Assembly: GCA_030630685.1 (NCBI GenBank)
Contig: DAOVMN010000005.1
Coordinates: 1-19,026, forward strand
DNA: 19,026 bases
Source: Thermoplasmata archaeon
GTDB taxonomy: Archaea > Thermoplasmatota > DAOVMN01
Direction of reading: 5' to 3'
The notes beneath the pieces were generated by a model. The model searched no databases. It was not told the DNA's origin and worked only from the letters and a program-made list of their open reading frames with translations. Position numbers and translations under genes: made by a program. Shown here piece by piece: positions 8,574 to 18,119 of this stretch. Each line of letters opens with the position of its first letter. Within the stretch, counting starts at the first letter, position 1.

Positions 8574-11500
8574 GTTAAGTTCCTCCTTCTCCACTCCCTG
8601 GGGCGGAGGTGGCGTGGTAACCCTCACCTTGATCGTCGTGGAGTTCGATTCACCAAGATTGTCCGTGAGCGTAAGGGTGACATTGTACACCCCATCATTT
8701 TCAAAGATATGAAATATGTGCGGACCATGATAGGTTTTATTCCCGATAATCCAAAGGTAGTCCGTGATCCTACCATCCGGGTCTGTGGAGCCCCTGGCAT
8801 CGAACCAAATATAGTCGCCCACCTTCTCAGAGCGGAAGAGGTCTGTTTTGATCTCTGGCGGCAGGTTATCAACAACAATCTCAATCCAGAATTTGGAACT
8901 AATATCGCTTTCATTGATCACTAAAAGTTCTATTATGTAGGCACCCGAGGTGGTGAAGTTCAAATAGGCGTCATTATAGTAGTCTCTGATTTCTACTGTT
9001 TCGGGGCTCGAACTCCACACATATGACTTGTAGTTCCCGGTTGCACGAAGATGGACTGGCTCAAGAACCGTTGCCGGAATTGGACTCAGAATCTGGATCT
9101 CTACCAGGGGAGGTGGGATCAGGGTCAGGGTTGTATTTACACCTCCACCCCTCTTGGATGAGGCATTCAGGTAAATGGTATCAGGACATACTGTACCATC
9201 TGGTATGATGAGGTGGAACCACAGATATTCCCCGGAACCTATCTCTGCCTGAAGAAGGTCGAGCTCCCCGCAGGTTGTCTCGAGTTCCACAACTTCGTCC
9301 ACTTCACCGCTGTTGTGGAGTTTGATGGTGTACCTCGCCCCGCCTTCATAGGGATGTGCCGATATCTCGGTTAATACAAGTCCCCTTTCCACCGAGAGGT
9401 TCAGGTCAAGGTTGATGCTTAGCTCGGTATTGCCTGCAATGCCGGTAAAGGAGATGGTTCGGTTGCCTTGGGCATGAGCCGGAATCTGGACAAAAAGGCT
9501 CACGTATTCCTCCTTGTTCCAGTGCAAGGTGAGGGGGGAGGGTATCTGGAGCGGTTCCTCACCCGAATTGCTTCCACGGAAGAAGATTGTTTCTCTGGTA
9601 TTGCCGGTATTCCTCACAAGCACCCTGAATTCCGCGGTTGTTCCGGGCAATGCCTTGAGGGTGCTGCTTTCCGGAATGAGGGACAGGTTGTAGACCGGAG
9701 GCACCAGTAAATCAATGGTTTTGTTGAACCATCTTTCTCCATTGGAAATATAAATATCTGCGGAGATGGTGCTTCCCGAGGGGATGGTCATGTCTGTCAT
9801 CTCGATATTTAGGATTATCTTGGCTCTTTCTCCCATGTCTATCTTCAGGGTGACCGGGGATAGGGAGATGTTGCCATAATCTATCCCTGCCTCTAACGTC
9901 AGGTCCTCGAGAATATTCCCGTTGTTGGTTATGTAGAGGGTTTGCTGCTCGATGCGGGCATCCAGATCATTTTTTTCGTTTATGGTGGTTGTGAAATTGA
10001 TTGAAGTGGTCGGACCCACCCTTGCAACGAGCCCGTAGAGATCATGACGCAGAACGGTGCCTGCTTCGAGATTAGGGATCTTAACAATAAACCAGAAGTC
10101 CTTCTCCTTGCCCGGGGAGAGGGTAAAATCCTTTTTACTCAGTGTCCAATACTCCGTTTCCCCGGTTACCATGAGGGTTATGTTCCTTTGCGTGTTTCCG
10201 TCATTCCGGATGGTTACGCTGTGAGGGATCGGGTCACCTGGCACTCCTGCCTCCACAGGGTTCTCTGTGACAAGCGTGATGTTCTCCACCGGAAGCACGG
10301 TAACACGGATGAGTATCTCCTTCTTGGCGTAGGGCGAAAAGAGGGACATGGCCCTGAATGGGAACTCATACCTCTGATGTGCGGGAGCATAACGCCAGGC
10401 TGATAAATTAATAACAAGGCTTGTGCGCTTGCCTTTCTCTAAAAAGAGGGTCCCGTTCACAAGCCCCTCGCCCGAGATTTTAGCGTCCCATTCCTCGGGC
10501 CGTCCGCTTATGGAGATCTTATAGGAATCATTGAAATCCCCGGTGTTGGTGATGTTGAAAAAGAAGCTCTGATTCCTATCCGGCATGATATACCTGTCCC
10601 TTTCATCAATAGATAGGCTGAGAGAATATCTGCCGACCACAAGGGTGAGCTCTGCAAGGGCATCCTCTGAATAAACCCGTACCTCCGCGGCAGAATAAAG
10701 CTCTCCCTTTATTGCCTCCACCTGCCAGGTGCTGCCTTCGGGGTATGAATCCATCGAGAGTCGGGAATTGCCGTCCTCATCTGTTACATTCTCGATGATA
10801 TTGCTTCCAGAGGACACCCTCACCTTTATGCCGGATAGGTCATTGTAGTTCAGGTCCACAACATGAACCCTGAAGAGGTAGGGCGCAGAGGAAATATCGG
10901 GTTTCACATCCGTCTCCACCACAAGTTCGTTGTTCAGCTCATTGTATTCCCTGATCACATCCTTTTCATCCACAGAAAAACGCAGGGTGCGGCTCCCTTC
11001 GGTAAGGTTCAGATTGAAGCTCAGGTTTCTTGAGGAATTTGCGGGGATGTTGGAGAGGGATTTTTCCTCGATTCTTTCACCGTCCAGATAAAGGGTGGTA
11101 TTGAAGGCCCCTGCATCCTCTGTTCCAATGTTCTGCAGTGTGAGGACGATTGTGGTGTTCTCACCGCTGATCGGGGTGCCTTCCTTCCCGTCCTCTCTGA
11201 GGAATCTTGTCCCCAAGGGTACAATGTCCCTGTCCACCACAAAGGAGAATAATGGAAGGGTGGCGTTCGTTGTGCCATTCTCTGAGATTGCTGTGAGATT
11301 GGTTGGATAAACTCCGAGGGTGGAATGATTTGCAAACACATGAAGATCGAAGCTCACGGAATCCCCCACAACAAGATAGGTGAGGTTTGTACCATCTTTG
11401 GAGAGCCACCAGTCCCATCCATCGGGTAGTGAGGTATCGAATGATGCGTTATCCGCTCCCAGGGTGCCGATATTAGTAAGCACAACATGATAAAGGGCCG

Positions 11501-14500
11501 TGCCGTTTACCTCCACGGCATCATAATCCTTATCCGTGCTCAGCAAGAGAGCGTGGTATCTCGTTTTGACCGTTACCACAAGCTCATTGTTCTGTTCTTC
11601 CATGTCCGGGTCAAGCATGAAGCGTATAGTATAATCCACACCCTCATCCGGCAGGATGTGCCAGAGGAATGGAAGTTCCACGACCTCACCGGGATCCAGC
11701 GAAAGCTGTACAGATTCGTTATGCGAATAGGATGGAGCGGTAATATTTAGAGTGAGGTTCACGTCCTCAAGCCTATCCAGACCGGAATTCTTCACCACAG
11801 GCCTGAGGGTTCGGTTTGTGTCGGGATAGATGAGACTCCCGTTCTCAAGATTCAGCCCAATCAATGCTAAATTCTCCTTGAACCTCGGAAGCAGGTAGAC
11901 CCTTCCGTCGTTGTTCCTTTCCAGTGGGGAACCTACAAGATCACGGTAGAGAGATGAACCATATCCCCCCTGACCTGAAAAGGTGTAATCCGCGTCCGAG
12001 ATGTCCCTGTTCCCCATTCCATCGGAAAGGAAGAGGAACACCCGATCACCCGAGGAAAGGAGGGCCTCACACGTGCCGTTGATGTCCACGTCCCCGGGCG
12101 AGCTTACAGCAAGGATTTCCTCATCAGAGGTGATGTTCATCTTTGCCTCCTCTCCCGAATAAAGGGTAAGCACATTGCCGTTCACCACTCCAAGGGTGTG
12201 GTTTTCGATGATCCCGCCCGCATCCACGGGCCAGCCCGATTGCAGATGGACGGGCGTGTGATTGAAAAACGTGAAATGCACTCCCCTAACCACAGGATAG
12301 GGATTCCCCTGTATGCCTTCCATGACCACCTTATACTGGAAGGTGCTTGCTGGCTCGGCCAGTTCCGTTGTGCCTCCCTCCACGGGAAACCAGCTATCGG
12401 TTTCGTTTGTGCGGTAGTACAGAGTAATATTGCCGCCGTTCTCCTCACCGTACCAGCATGGCACGAAGGCAGAGAAGGTGCGGTTTAGGTCGATGAGCTC
12501 TGAGGTGAAATCACCGATAAGTTCTTCGTTCTCCTTGGCACCGGTGATGTTGTCGATCTGGGCCAGCCCATCATCATACTGTGGGTAATTTGTCACGATT
12601 TCCATTTCAAATGTCAACCACTTACCCTCCTGTGCCGAAATATCGAATTGAATTCTTCCCTCTTCTTCGCCTGAACCGCCGTATCCGGTATCTTTACTAT
12701 AGACCTTTTCTGCGACGATCCTTCCGGTATCGTTCTTGAGGCGAAAATGAATGGCATCCGAAGGCCAATCCTGATACTGACTCTCGTTGGCTCGTTCCAT
12801 ACTATACCACTTTGCATGGTGCCAGAAATCCAATATTTTACCATCCTCCGGTACCAGGAACGGATCAGAAACGAGTTTTCCATCGCAATTCTCTCCACCG
12901 CTTTGAGAGGATGATACATAATCATCACCAACCGGTCCCAGGCTGGCTGTTGGTTTGTCATATACCTTCCAGTCCCCATGTGTTTCATTGGTCAGATTCC
13001 ATTCCCCATTATTCTTGCCCCGGATGTTTTCGGTCTGATTCCAGTTATCCCACCCTTCATTGAAGTCTCCGTTGGGCACGATAGAGATGAACTCGTAGGG
13101 ATAGAGGGTAATCCCCTCATTGAAGATAGTGGAGTTGTGGGCACCCTGGAACTCACTTCTGTTTCCAGCGGAATAACCGAAATACTCGTTTATGTTCGGC
13201 GTGAAAAAATAGGTTTCTTTGCCAACGGACGCCGCAACCCTTTTTTCAGTGTTGTTCAATACAACAGCCTTCTCCCATCCCATGATATCCTTATGGCGCA
13301 GGGTGGGAGAGAAATCGATGATCCTGGTGGTCGCCGTGCCAAAGGAGGTTGAATCACCAAACTTAAGGTAAAGCGGGCCCCAACCAGAAAGAGGAGTGTC
13401 CACCTCGAGTTTTCCGTCCACATAGATATAGAGGTGATCGTATCCTTCGGTCACATGGACCCCAAAGCTGAATCTGCTGCCCACATCTGGATTGGTCTCT
13501 GATTCCAGGCCTCCACCATAGGTGGGCCAGTATAATACCTCACCGCTGCCGCGGAGAGAAAAGAGGGTATTCCCATCCTGTTTTGATAGATTGCTCACAT
13601 CCTCCAGCGGGACCTTATAATTGATGGCATCCAGGAATCTGACAGATGATCCCTTCTTTAGTTTTACCGAAAAGCTTAGCCCATTGTCAAATATCTCCTT
13701 GGACATGGAATATGCGTAGGCGTTCCCGCCTGCTTCCCCGTCGATTACGAGCATCCCGCCGCCTGAAAGGTACATCTCTCCTTCGTTCCCTTTGATGATC
13801 GGGTCCCATTCCCCGCTCAGGATGGGAAGATCATAAAACCTCTCATGGAACACCATCGGGCTCCCGAAAAGGACCTGCGTCCCGCCATCGAATCCAACCA
13901 ATATGTCGTCCTTCCCATCACCATCGATATCTCCGGTGGACAGGTAGCTTCCAAACTCGGGTAAGTCTCCATCCATTCTTATGCCGGATACGGTTCCTAC
14001 CGTCTCCCTGGTGAATACCTCCCCGGAATACACATATACCGCACCATTACCCGGCCCCATATCAATGGTATAGAGGAGGTTGTCCGAGGGGATAACAGTC
14101 TTGCTCATGGTGGGGGTCTCCCATTTCAGCTCGATCCGTGCACGCCCGGTGTTCTCATAATAATCGATCCCGATGGTATGGAATCCGGGTGTGAGATGGA
14201 TCGCCTCAATGGAACTTACCTCCCTGCTGTTCCCATCCTTCCACTCGTCGATCACCATCATCTCATCGACATAGAGCCTGACCCCGTCATCTATCTGGAC
14301 ATGGAATGTGTAGTCATCCTCTATTTCCACATACACATACCCGCTCCACTGAATGGAAAAGGTATCCTTTCCAAGGCCGGTCGGGCTTTTGTCCCTCCAG
14401 TTAAATTTGATGCTGCGGTCTATTTTTGTGTATTTGAAGCCTGTAATATCCTTATTGTCATAATACCATCCCCGCAGGCCATGAACGTCCGTTGAGTTGT

Positions 14501-17096
14501 AGCCCGGTGCTCCCACGATCAGGTCGGTGAGGCCGTCCCCATTCACATCCCCCACTGCAAGGGCGGAGCCAAACCTGTTCTCCTTTTTTTCCCCGGGCAT
14601 AACAAGGTCCGCATCAATGGGGCGTAGTTTCCCTATTCCCTGGTCGGGCCCATAGAAAATGAACACCGCTCCCGCGTCCTTCCCTCCCTGGTCGTCCAGG
14701 GACCCCCCTACAGCATAATCCTCCACACCATCCCCGTTCAGGTCCCCACTTACTACATCTGTTCCGAAGGCACCGTGACGGGTCAGGTAAAGAAAGAGCT
14801 CCATGTTCGAGGAGATGCTCAGCGTGTGGTTGACAAACCTGAACTCCTTCGAGCCGTTGAGGTAGTAGGGGTTCAGGGTGTAGTGGGCAGTAGAGGTGTT
14901 CGCATAATCGATCAAAGGAATGTTCTTCACGAGCCCGTTCGGGTCCGAGATGTAATACCGCGTGGGGAAGAACCGGTTCTCGATCGTGAGGTTGGCATCC
15001 GCCATGGGCTCTTCATTGTCGTCCACAAGATGGACATTTAGGTAGTACCCGACAGCAAGGTAATGGCTGCCTGTATATTCCTCGGTCGAGAAACTTACAT
15101 TATAGGCCAAGGTGTCGCCCCGGATAAAAAGGTCCCTTGAGGAGTTGGTGAGCGTGAAGTTGGCGAGGGTAGTTTTCGCTCTCATGTCGAAGCCCGTGCC
15201 CCCGCCGGCATCCAGCACCACCTCCCCCTTGCCGTAGATATCCAGTTCCTTGTCCACCACAACATTCTCAGAATAGTTCCCGGCAGCCACAAGGATCGTG
15301 TCCCCGCCCCCCGCGGCATCCACCGCCTCCTGGATGGTCAGGTAGTCGCCGTTGCCTTGTTGATCCACAGTAATGGCATCCTTGGTGAACACCTCGGTGT
15401 GGCTGGTGTCCATATCAACGTATCTCTCGTCCTCGAAAACCCCGTGGTCATTGATCCGGATCCTCACCCGACTGAATGTGGTGCCTGCCTTATTGTTAAT
15501 GGCATGAAGTGCCCGTATCCAGTTCACCCGTCCGATCTCGTCCGTGCACTTGTCCATTCCCCCGAAATAGGGCGTGGAATAGATCACATTATTGTTGAGG
15601 GTCTCCATGACCTCCACATCCACACCCGAAACTGGCCCGGTTCGCCCCTGCACCTCCACGTGAAGAAAGTTCTTTTCGATGAATCCACAATCGTTATCGT
15701 TGAAGTATTTGCTGCCGAATTCCGTGTTGAGAAAGGTGATGTTCTCGTCCTTGTTCCTTAGATAGACATCGTAGTTGTTGCTGTGGAGCGAGGTGGTGTT
15801 CACGATCCTGTTGTTGGAGGAGTTGCGGATGTAGATGCCGTAGTTGTTATTGAGAAGGTTCCCGCCCGAGAAATTGTTGTCATTCGAGAAATAGAGATAA
15901 TAGCCCAGGTGCGACTTCTTTACCTCGTTGTCCTCGAGCGTGATGTTGTTCGACGAGGAAAGAAATAACGCATAGGAAAGGATTCCGGAAATGCGGTTAC
16001 CCCTCACGATGTTCCGGGTGCAGTAATGCAGGCAGAGGCCGTGGTACTGGGTGGTGTTGTGGAGATCGTTATCCAGAATCAACGAGTCCTTTGTATCCCG
16101 AATGTACATGTTGTAGGTCTTGCTGAACGAGGCGTTGTTGTCCCTTATCGTGAGGTTGGAGTTGCGGTAGGAGATATGTGCACCGTAATTGTTGAGGTAA
16201 TATTGGTCCCCGTAGACCGTCACATTGTCCGAGTACTGTAGACAGAGCCCGATGTGGTTGTGATTGGCGATGTTGTCGTGCACTGTAAGGTTATCGTTCG
16301 AGTAGAGGTAGAGGCCGTAGTTTGTGTTGTTCACATAGTTATTCCTGACGGTGATCCGATCGGAATAGAGCACCTCGATCCCGTGCCTGCTGGCCTGTTC
16401 GGTATTATTCATTACCCGATTTCCTTCCACGATCCCGTCCTTGCATGTGTAAATATAGGCGCCGTAGTTATTCTGCACCATGGTGTTCTCCTTTACAAGG
16501 GCATTCGAGATCGACCTCAGATAAAGGGCAACATGCGTGTTGTTCGTGAAGTTGTTCCTGTAATAAACATGCCCGGCGGCCACATAGGCATAGATACCCA
16601 TGTATCCGTGTGTAAACAGGTTGTTCTTTACCACGGCATCGTCCCCGTAGATCACCAGGCCGTAGTAATTGTTGGCGTTGTACCCGCATCTCTTCACAGT
16701 GGAGTTCTCCATTCTCAGTTTTCCGCCGTCAAGCAGGCGGAAACCGTAGGTGTAATCCGTTCCCTTATCGAATGTGGAGTTGTAGGCGTACAGCGCACCG
16801 CCATTCTGAACATCCAGCTTGTAGCCGCCGTTCTTTGTTGAGTTGAAGATCAGTGTCACGTTCTCTAGGTAGAGGTTTCCCCCATTCTGCACGAAGATAT
16901 TGCCGTTCATGTAGATGGTCTCGTTGGAGACATGGGTTTCGGTGCTGATCACCCAGTTCCCGTTCTCCGGTGGCGGGTAATCCCCACTTCCTTCCCCATG
17001 AACCGGGCTAAAAAAAAGACCAGGGGTCCCGCATAGAAGAGTGATCGCAAGTAAAAACGATGTCCATCTATTTAACGCTTCGTTAACTGTCCTCAT
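8178..17096 (-). CDS. Giant single-pass surface protein A (beta-helix, FG-GAP, PA14, LamG-like, MAM-like, CARDB/NEW3, PKD, membrane helix, two zinc ribbons)
   Basis: This complete gene of 2972 codons starts at ATG 17096; an in-frame GTG at 17099 is the alternative. The order, in approximate residues, is: signal peptide 1-35; NosD-type parallel beta-helix 45-466 with rungs of about 23 residues; a beta-sandwich 475-568; a pectinesterase-like start at 571-665; FG-GAP repeats 775-860; PA14 871-996 (DGVRLYVDEMMVIDEW); another FG-GAP near 1055; a LamG-like region 1103-1273; a MAM/CBM-like sandwich 1336-1520; CARDB, NEW3 and related Ig-like domains about 1745-2660; PKD 2745-2825 (DPDGRITDYLW); membrane helix 2844-2866; and a cytosolic tail with two zinc ribbons. 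The topology is type I, and the exterior is rich in N-X-S/T sequons. PA14 domains bind glycans and beta-helices often bind or cleave polysaccharides, but I see no obvious catalytic set. Glycan or cell adhesion is an inference. The gene lies upstream of its paralogue B. Confidence 0.95.
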   Translation of the reverse strand: MRTVNEALNRWTSFLLAITLLCGTPGLFFSPVHGEGSGDYPPPENGNWVISTETHVSNETIYMNGNIFVQNGGNLYLENVTLIFNSTKNGGYKLDVQNGGALYAYNSTFDKGTDYTYGFRLLDGGKLRMENSTVKRCGYNANNYYGLVIYGDDAVVKNNLFTHGYMGIYAYVAAGHVYYRNNFTNNTHVALYLRSISNALVKENTMVQNNYGAYIYTCKDGIVEGNRVMNNTEQASRHGIEVLYSDRITVRNNYVNNTNYGLYLYSNDNLTVHDNIANHNHIGLCLQYSDNVTVYGDQYYLNNYGAHISYRNSNLTIRDNNASFSKTYNMYIRDTKDSLILDNDLHNTTQYHGLCLHYCTRNIVRGNRISGILSYALFLSSSNNITLEDNEVKKSHLGYYLYFSNDNNFSGGNLLNNNYGIYIRNSSNNRIVNTTSLHSNNYDVYLRNKDENITFLNTEFGSKYFNDNDCGFIEKNFLHVEVQGRTGPVSGVDVEVMETLNNNVIYSTPYFGGMDKCTDEIGRVNWIRALHAINNKAGTTFSRVRIRINDHGVFEDERYVDMDTSHTEVFTKDAITVDQQGNGDYLTIQEAVDAAGGGDTILVAAGNYSENVVVDKELDIYGKGEVVLDAGGGTGFDMRAKTTLANFTLTNSSRDLFIRGDTLAYNVSFSTEEYTGSHYLAVGYYLNVHLVDDNEEPMADANLTIENRFFPTRYYISDPNGLVKNIPLIDYANTSTAHYTLNPYYLNGSKEFRFVNHTLSISSNMELFLYLTRHGAFGTDVVSGDLNGDGVEDYAVGGSLDDQGGKDAGAVFIFYGPDQGIGKLRPIDADLVMPGEKKENRFGSALAVGDVNGDGLTDLIVGAPGYNSTDVHGLRGWYYDNKDITGFKYTKIDRSIKFNWRDKSPTGLGKDTFSIQWSGYVYVEIEDDYTFHVQIDDGVRLYVDEMMVIDEWKDGNSREVSSIEAIHLTPGFHTIGIDYYENTGRARIELKWETPTMSKTVIPSDNLLYTIDMGPGNGAVYVYSGEVFTRETVGTVSGIRMDGDLPEFGSYLSTGDIDGDGKDDILVGFDGGTQVLFGSPMVFHERFYDLPILSGEWDPIIKGNEGEMYLSGGGMLVIDGEAGGNAYAYSMSKEIFDNGLSFSVKLKKGSSVRFLDAINYKVPLEDVSNLSKQDGNTLFSLRGSGEVLYWPTYGGGLESETNPDVGSRFSFGVHVTEGYDHLYIYVDGKLEVDTPLSGWGPLYLKFGDSTSFGTATTRIIDFSPTLRHKDIMGWEKAVVLNNTEKRVAASVGKETYFFTPNINEYFGYSAGNRSEFQGAHNSTIFNEGITLYPYEFISIVPNGDFNEGWDNWNQTENIRGKNNGEWNLTNETHGDWKVYDKPTASLGPVGDDYVSSSQSGGENCDGKLVSDPFLVPEDGKILDFWHHAKWYSMERANESQYQDWPSDAIHFRLKNDTGRIVAEKVYSKDTGYGGSGEEEGRIQFDISAQEGKWLTFEMEIVTNYPQYDDGLAQIDNITGAKENEELIGDFTSELIDLNRTFSAFVPCWYGEENGGNITLYYRTNETDSWFPVEGGTTELAEPASTFQYKVVMEGIQGNPYPVVRGVHFTFFNHTPVHLQSGWPVDAGGIIENHTLGVVNGNVLTLYSGEEAKMNITSDEEILAVSSPGDVDINGTCEALLSSGDRVFLFLSDGMGNRDISDADYTFSGQGGYGSSLYRDLVGSPLERNNDGRVYLLPRFKENLALIGLNLENGSLIYPDTNRTLRPVVKNSGLDRLEDVNLTLNITAPSYSHNESVQLSLDPGEVVELPFLWHILPDEGVDYTIRFMLDPDMEEQNNELVVTVKTRYHALLLSTDKDYDAVEVNGTALYHVVLTNIGTLGADNASFDTSLPDGWDWWLSKDGTNLTYLVVGDSVSFDLHVFANHSTLGVYPTNLTAISENGTTNATLPLFSFVVDRDIVPLGTRFLREDGKEGTPISGENTTIVLTLQNIGTEDAGAFNTTLYLDGERIEEKSLSNIPANSSRNLSFNLNLTEGSRTLRFSVDEKDVIREYNELNNELVVETDVKPDISSAPYLFRVHVVDLNYNDLSGIKVRVSSGSNIIENVTDEDGNSRLSMDSYPEGSTWQVEAIKGELYSAAEVRVYSEDALAELTLVVGRYSLSLSIDERDRYIMPDRNQSFFFNITNTGDFNDSYKISISGRPEEWDAKISGEGLVNGTLFLEKGKRTSLVINLSAWRYAPAHQRYEFPFRAMSLFSPYAKKEILIRVTVLPVENITLVTENPVEAGVPGDPIPHSVTIRNDGNTQRNITLMVTGETEYWTLSKKDFTLSPGKEKDFWFIVKIPNLEAGTVLRHDLYGLVARVGPTTSINFTTTINEKNDLDARIEQQTLYITNNGNILEDLTLEAGIDYGNISLSPVTLKIDMGERAKIILNIEMTDMTIPSGSTISADIYISNGERWFNKTIDLLVPPVYNLSLIPESSTLKALPGTTAEFRVLVRNTGNTRETIFFRGSNSGEEPLQIPSPLTLHWNKEEYVSLFVQIPAHAQGNRTISFTGIAGNTELSINLDLNLSVERGLVLTEISAHPYEGGARYTIKLHNSGEVDEVVELETTCGELDLLQAEIGSGEYLWFHLIIPDGTVCPDTIYLNASSKRGGGVNTTLTLIPPPLVEIQILSPIPATVLEPVHLRATGNYKSYVWSSSPETVEIRDYYNDAYLNFTTSGAYIIELLVINESDISSKFWIEIVVDNLPPEIKTDLFRSEKVGDYIWFDARGSTDPDGRITDYLWIIGNKTYHGPHIFHIFENDGVYNVTLTLTDNLGESNSTTIKVRVTTPPPPQGVEKEELNMSVVALSTVLILLILGLFAFLYFRMGHEEDTLLGRLNELEGIRAMEAIEVVGKGIIEEGKACPECGAGVPGYFNFCNICGTALEEGEKEPTGEIPVMDGSRTCPECGAGVPGHFNFCNMCGAPMNKKEADE
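14108..14484 (-). other. PA14 domain inserted among the FG-GAP repeats of protein A, absent from protein B
   Basis: Residues about 871-996 of protein A carry the PA14 pattern: an opening GLRGWYYDN, then IKFNWRDKSP, YVYVEIEDDYTF, DGVRLYVDEMMVIDEW and a closing GFHTIGIDYYENTGRARIEL. In other proteins this fold binds carbohydrate, often through calcium and paired Asp residues. It sits between FG-GAP repeats that are continuous in the paralogue B, and so looks like a domain insertion. The ligand cannot be read from sequence. Confidence 0.9.
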
Positions 17097-17139
17097 CACG
17101 CCACTTCCGCAATTATTGATCGCCCTTAGAAAATTTCGG

Positions 17140-17212
17140 ATGGTTGTAATTGTCGGGTTTATGGGAAAATTCCATAGAGTTTAGCTGTTTATATATCACT
17201 CAACATTAAGTG
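17140..17212 (-). promoter_or_regulatory. Probable promoter of surface protein A gene, with palindrome and motif shared with gene B
   Basis: Reading the minus strand, an imperfect 16-base palindrome CACTTAATGTTGAGTG (17212-17197; 12 of 16 bases symmetric) abuts a TATA-like box ATATATAAA (17196-17188). The 12-mer AATTACAACCAT (17151-17140), also found before gene B, lies about 41-52 bases upstream of the start. With this TATA box the leader would be about 70 bases and would contain the 12-mer. In gene B the 12-mer instead lies around the predicted start site. The gap to the upstream gene is about 170 bases. Confidence 0.45.
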
Positions 17213-17267
17213 CAAATCTTATTAATATGTGTGTTGGTAAAACCGGGTGGTTCGGGATGGGGATCCG

Positions 17268-17876
17268 TTATAAGTCCTTTTCGTTGGGGCCTTTACCCTT
17301 CCCATCCGGTCCGCTAAGCTCCTTTGCCGGTTCCCTCTTTTTCTCCCCCTTGATTTCCTTCACTTTGACATTCTCTTCCTCCCTCCCGGTCCTCTCTAAT
17401 TTCCATTTTGCTTTCTCCTCTTTTCTCCTTTTTCTCGAGGCCTTCCTGCTGGTATCATACCCTAATTGGGCCCATGCCTTTCTTGCAGCCCTGAATTCTG
17501 GAAGAAGGTAGCCCACCATAAGCCTCTGCCCGGATGTGAATTCCCAGGGAGGCCGCTGGAACCGGGACACCACCTCATCCAGCAGACGCTTTACATCCCT
17601 TCTGTTTTCTTCCACTATAGAATTGATTTCTATGAAGGGCATGAGGCCGGCCTTTGTGCCCGGGTGGGTATCATAGATTTGGATCACAAAACTGGATGGA
17701 TATTCCACGGTATAGCGGTAGACATGGGCTCCGCCCATCATGGGTATAATAACCACAAACCTGCTGTATGTCTTTGAAGTGCTGTCCCTGACAAAAACAT
17801 AATTCAGTATCTCGAGCGACTCCCGTATGATAACGGCAAATTCCTTTGCCTCGTAAGAAATCGGTGAACTCCACAT
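17268..17876 (-). CDS. Unrecognised 202-residue protein with charged Lys/Arg/Glu-rich tail
   Basis: I do not recognise this protein. Residues 1-135 look like a compact alpha/beta cytosolic domain (for example RFVVIIPMMGGAHVYRYTVE and SSFVIQIYDTHPGTKAGLMP) without cysteines or a membrane helix. Residues 140-202 are low-complexity, charged and mostly basic at first (TSRKASRKRRKEEKAKWKLE), and are probably disordered. The ATG at 17876 is preceded by GAGTGAGGACAGC, with a GAGG core acceptable as an SD site. It starts 45 bases after the stop of the acidic membrane protein gene and may be co-transcribed with the two genes upstream. Its basic tail contrasts with the acidic tails encoded by its neighbours, so binding between them is possible but unproven. 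Confidence 0.85.
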   Translation of the reverse strand: MWSSPISYEAKEFAVIIRESLEILNYVFVRDSTSKTYSRFVVIIPMMGGAHVYRYTVEYPSSFVIQIYDTHPGTKAGLMPFIEINSIVEENRRDVKRLLDEVVSRFQRPPWEFTSGQRLMVGYLLPEFRAARKAWAQLGYDTSRKASRKRRKEEKAKWKLERTGREEENVKVKEIKGEKKREPAKELSGPDGKGKGPNEKDL

Positions 17877-17921
17877 GCTGTCCTCACTCTTTGATATACC
17901 CGATTAAAACCGGAAAAGAGA

Positions 17922-18119
17922 TCACAGGCCGCTGAAATACACGATGATTGCGACAATGATGGTGATCATGAGAAGGATGGCAAGGTGTACATGGGGTTCC
18001 TTTTCCTCGTCATGGAGTAGTGCCATAATTCCGGTATATTCCACTTCCTCCTCGTCTTCATCCTCTTCGTGGTAATAATCTTCATCATCCTCTTCATCAT
18101 CCTCTTCATATTCTGTCAT
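17922..18119 (-). CDS. Small tail-anchored membrane protein with very acidic N-terminal head
   Basis: This 65-residue protein has a first segment in which about 20 of 28 residues are Asp or Glu. A short linker with several His follows, and the last 21 residues or so are a strongly hydrophobic helix (LAILLMITIIVAIIVYF) ending almost at the C-terminus. This predicts a tail-anchored protein with the acidic head in the cytosol. Its ATG overlaps the TGA of the preceding gene (ATGA, 18119-18116), a classic sign of translational coupling, so although short it is probably real. I know no family for it. The acidic head might bind basic proteins, nucleic-acid-binding proteins or divalent cations. Confidence 0.75.
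   Translation of the reverse strand: MTEYEEDDEEDDEDYYHEEDEDEEEVEYTGIMALLHDEEKEPHVHLAILLMITIIVAIIVYFSGL

Noticed and set aside
16254..16841. Plus-strand open frame of 195 codons rich in Val and Ile
   Set aside because: It mirrors the Asn/Tyr-rich beta-helix rungs of protein A on the opposite strand, and the minus-strand protein is clearly the real one.
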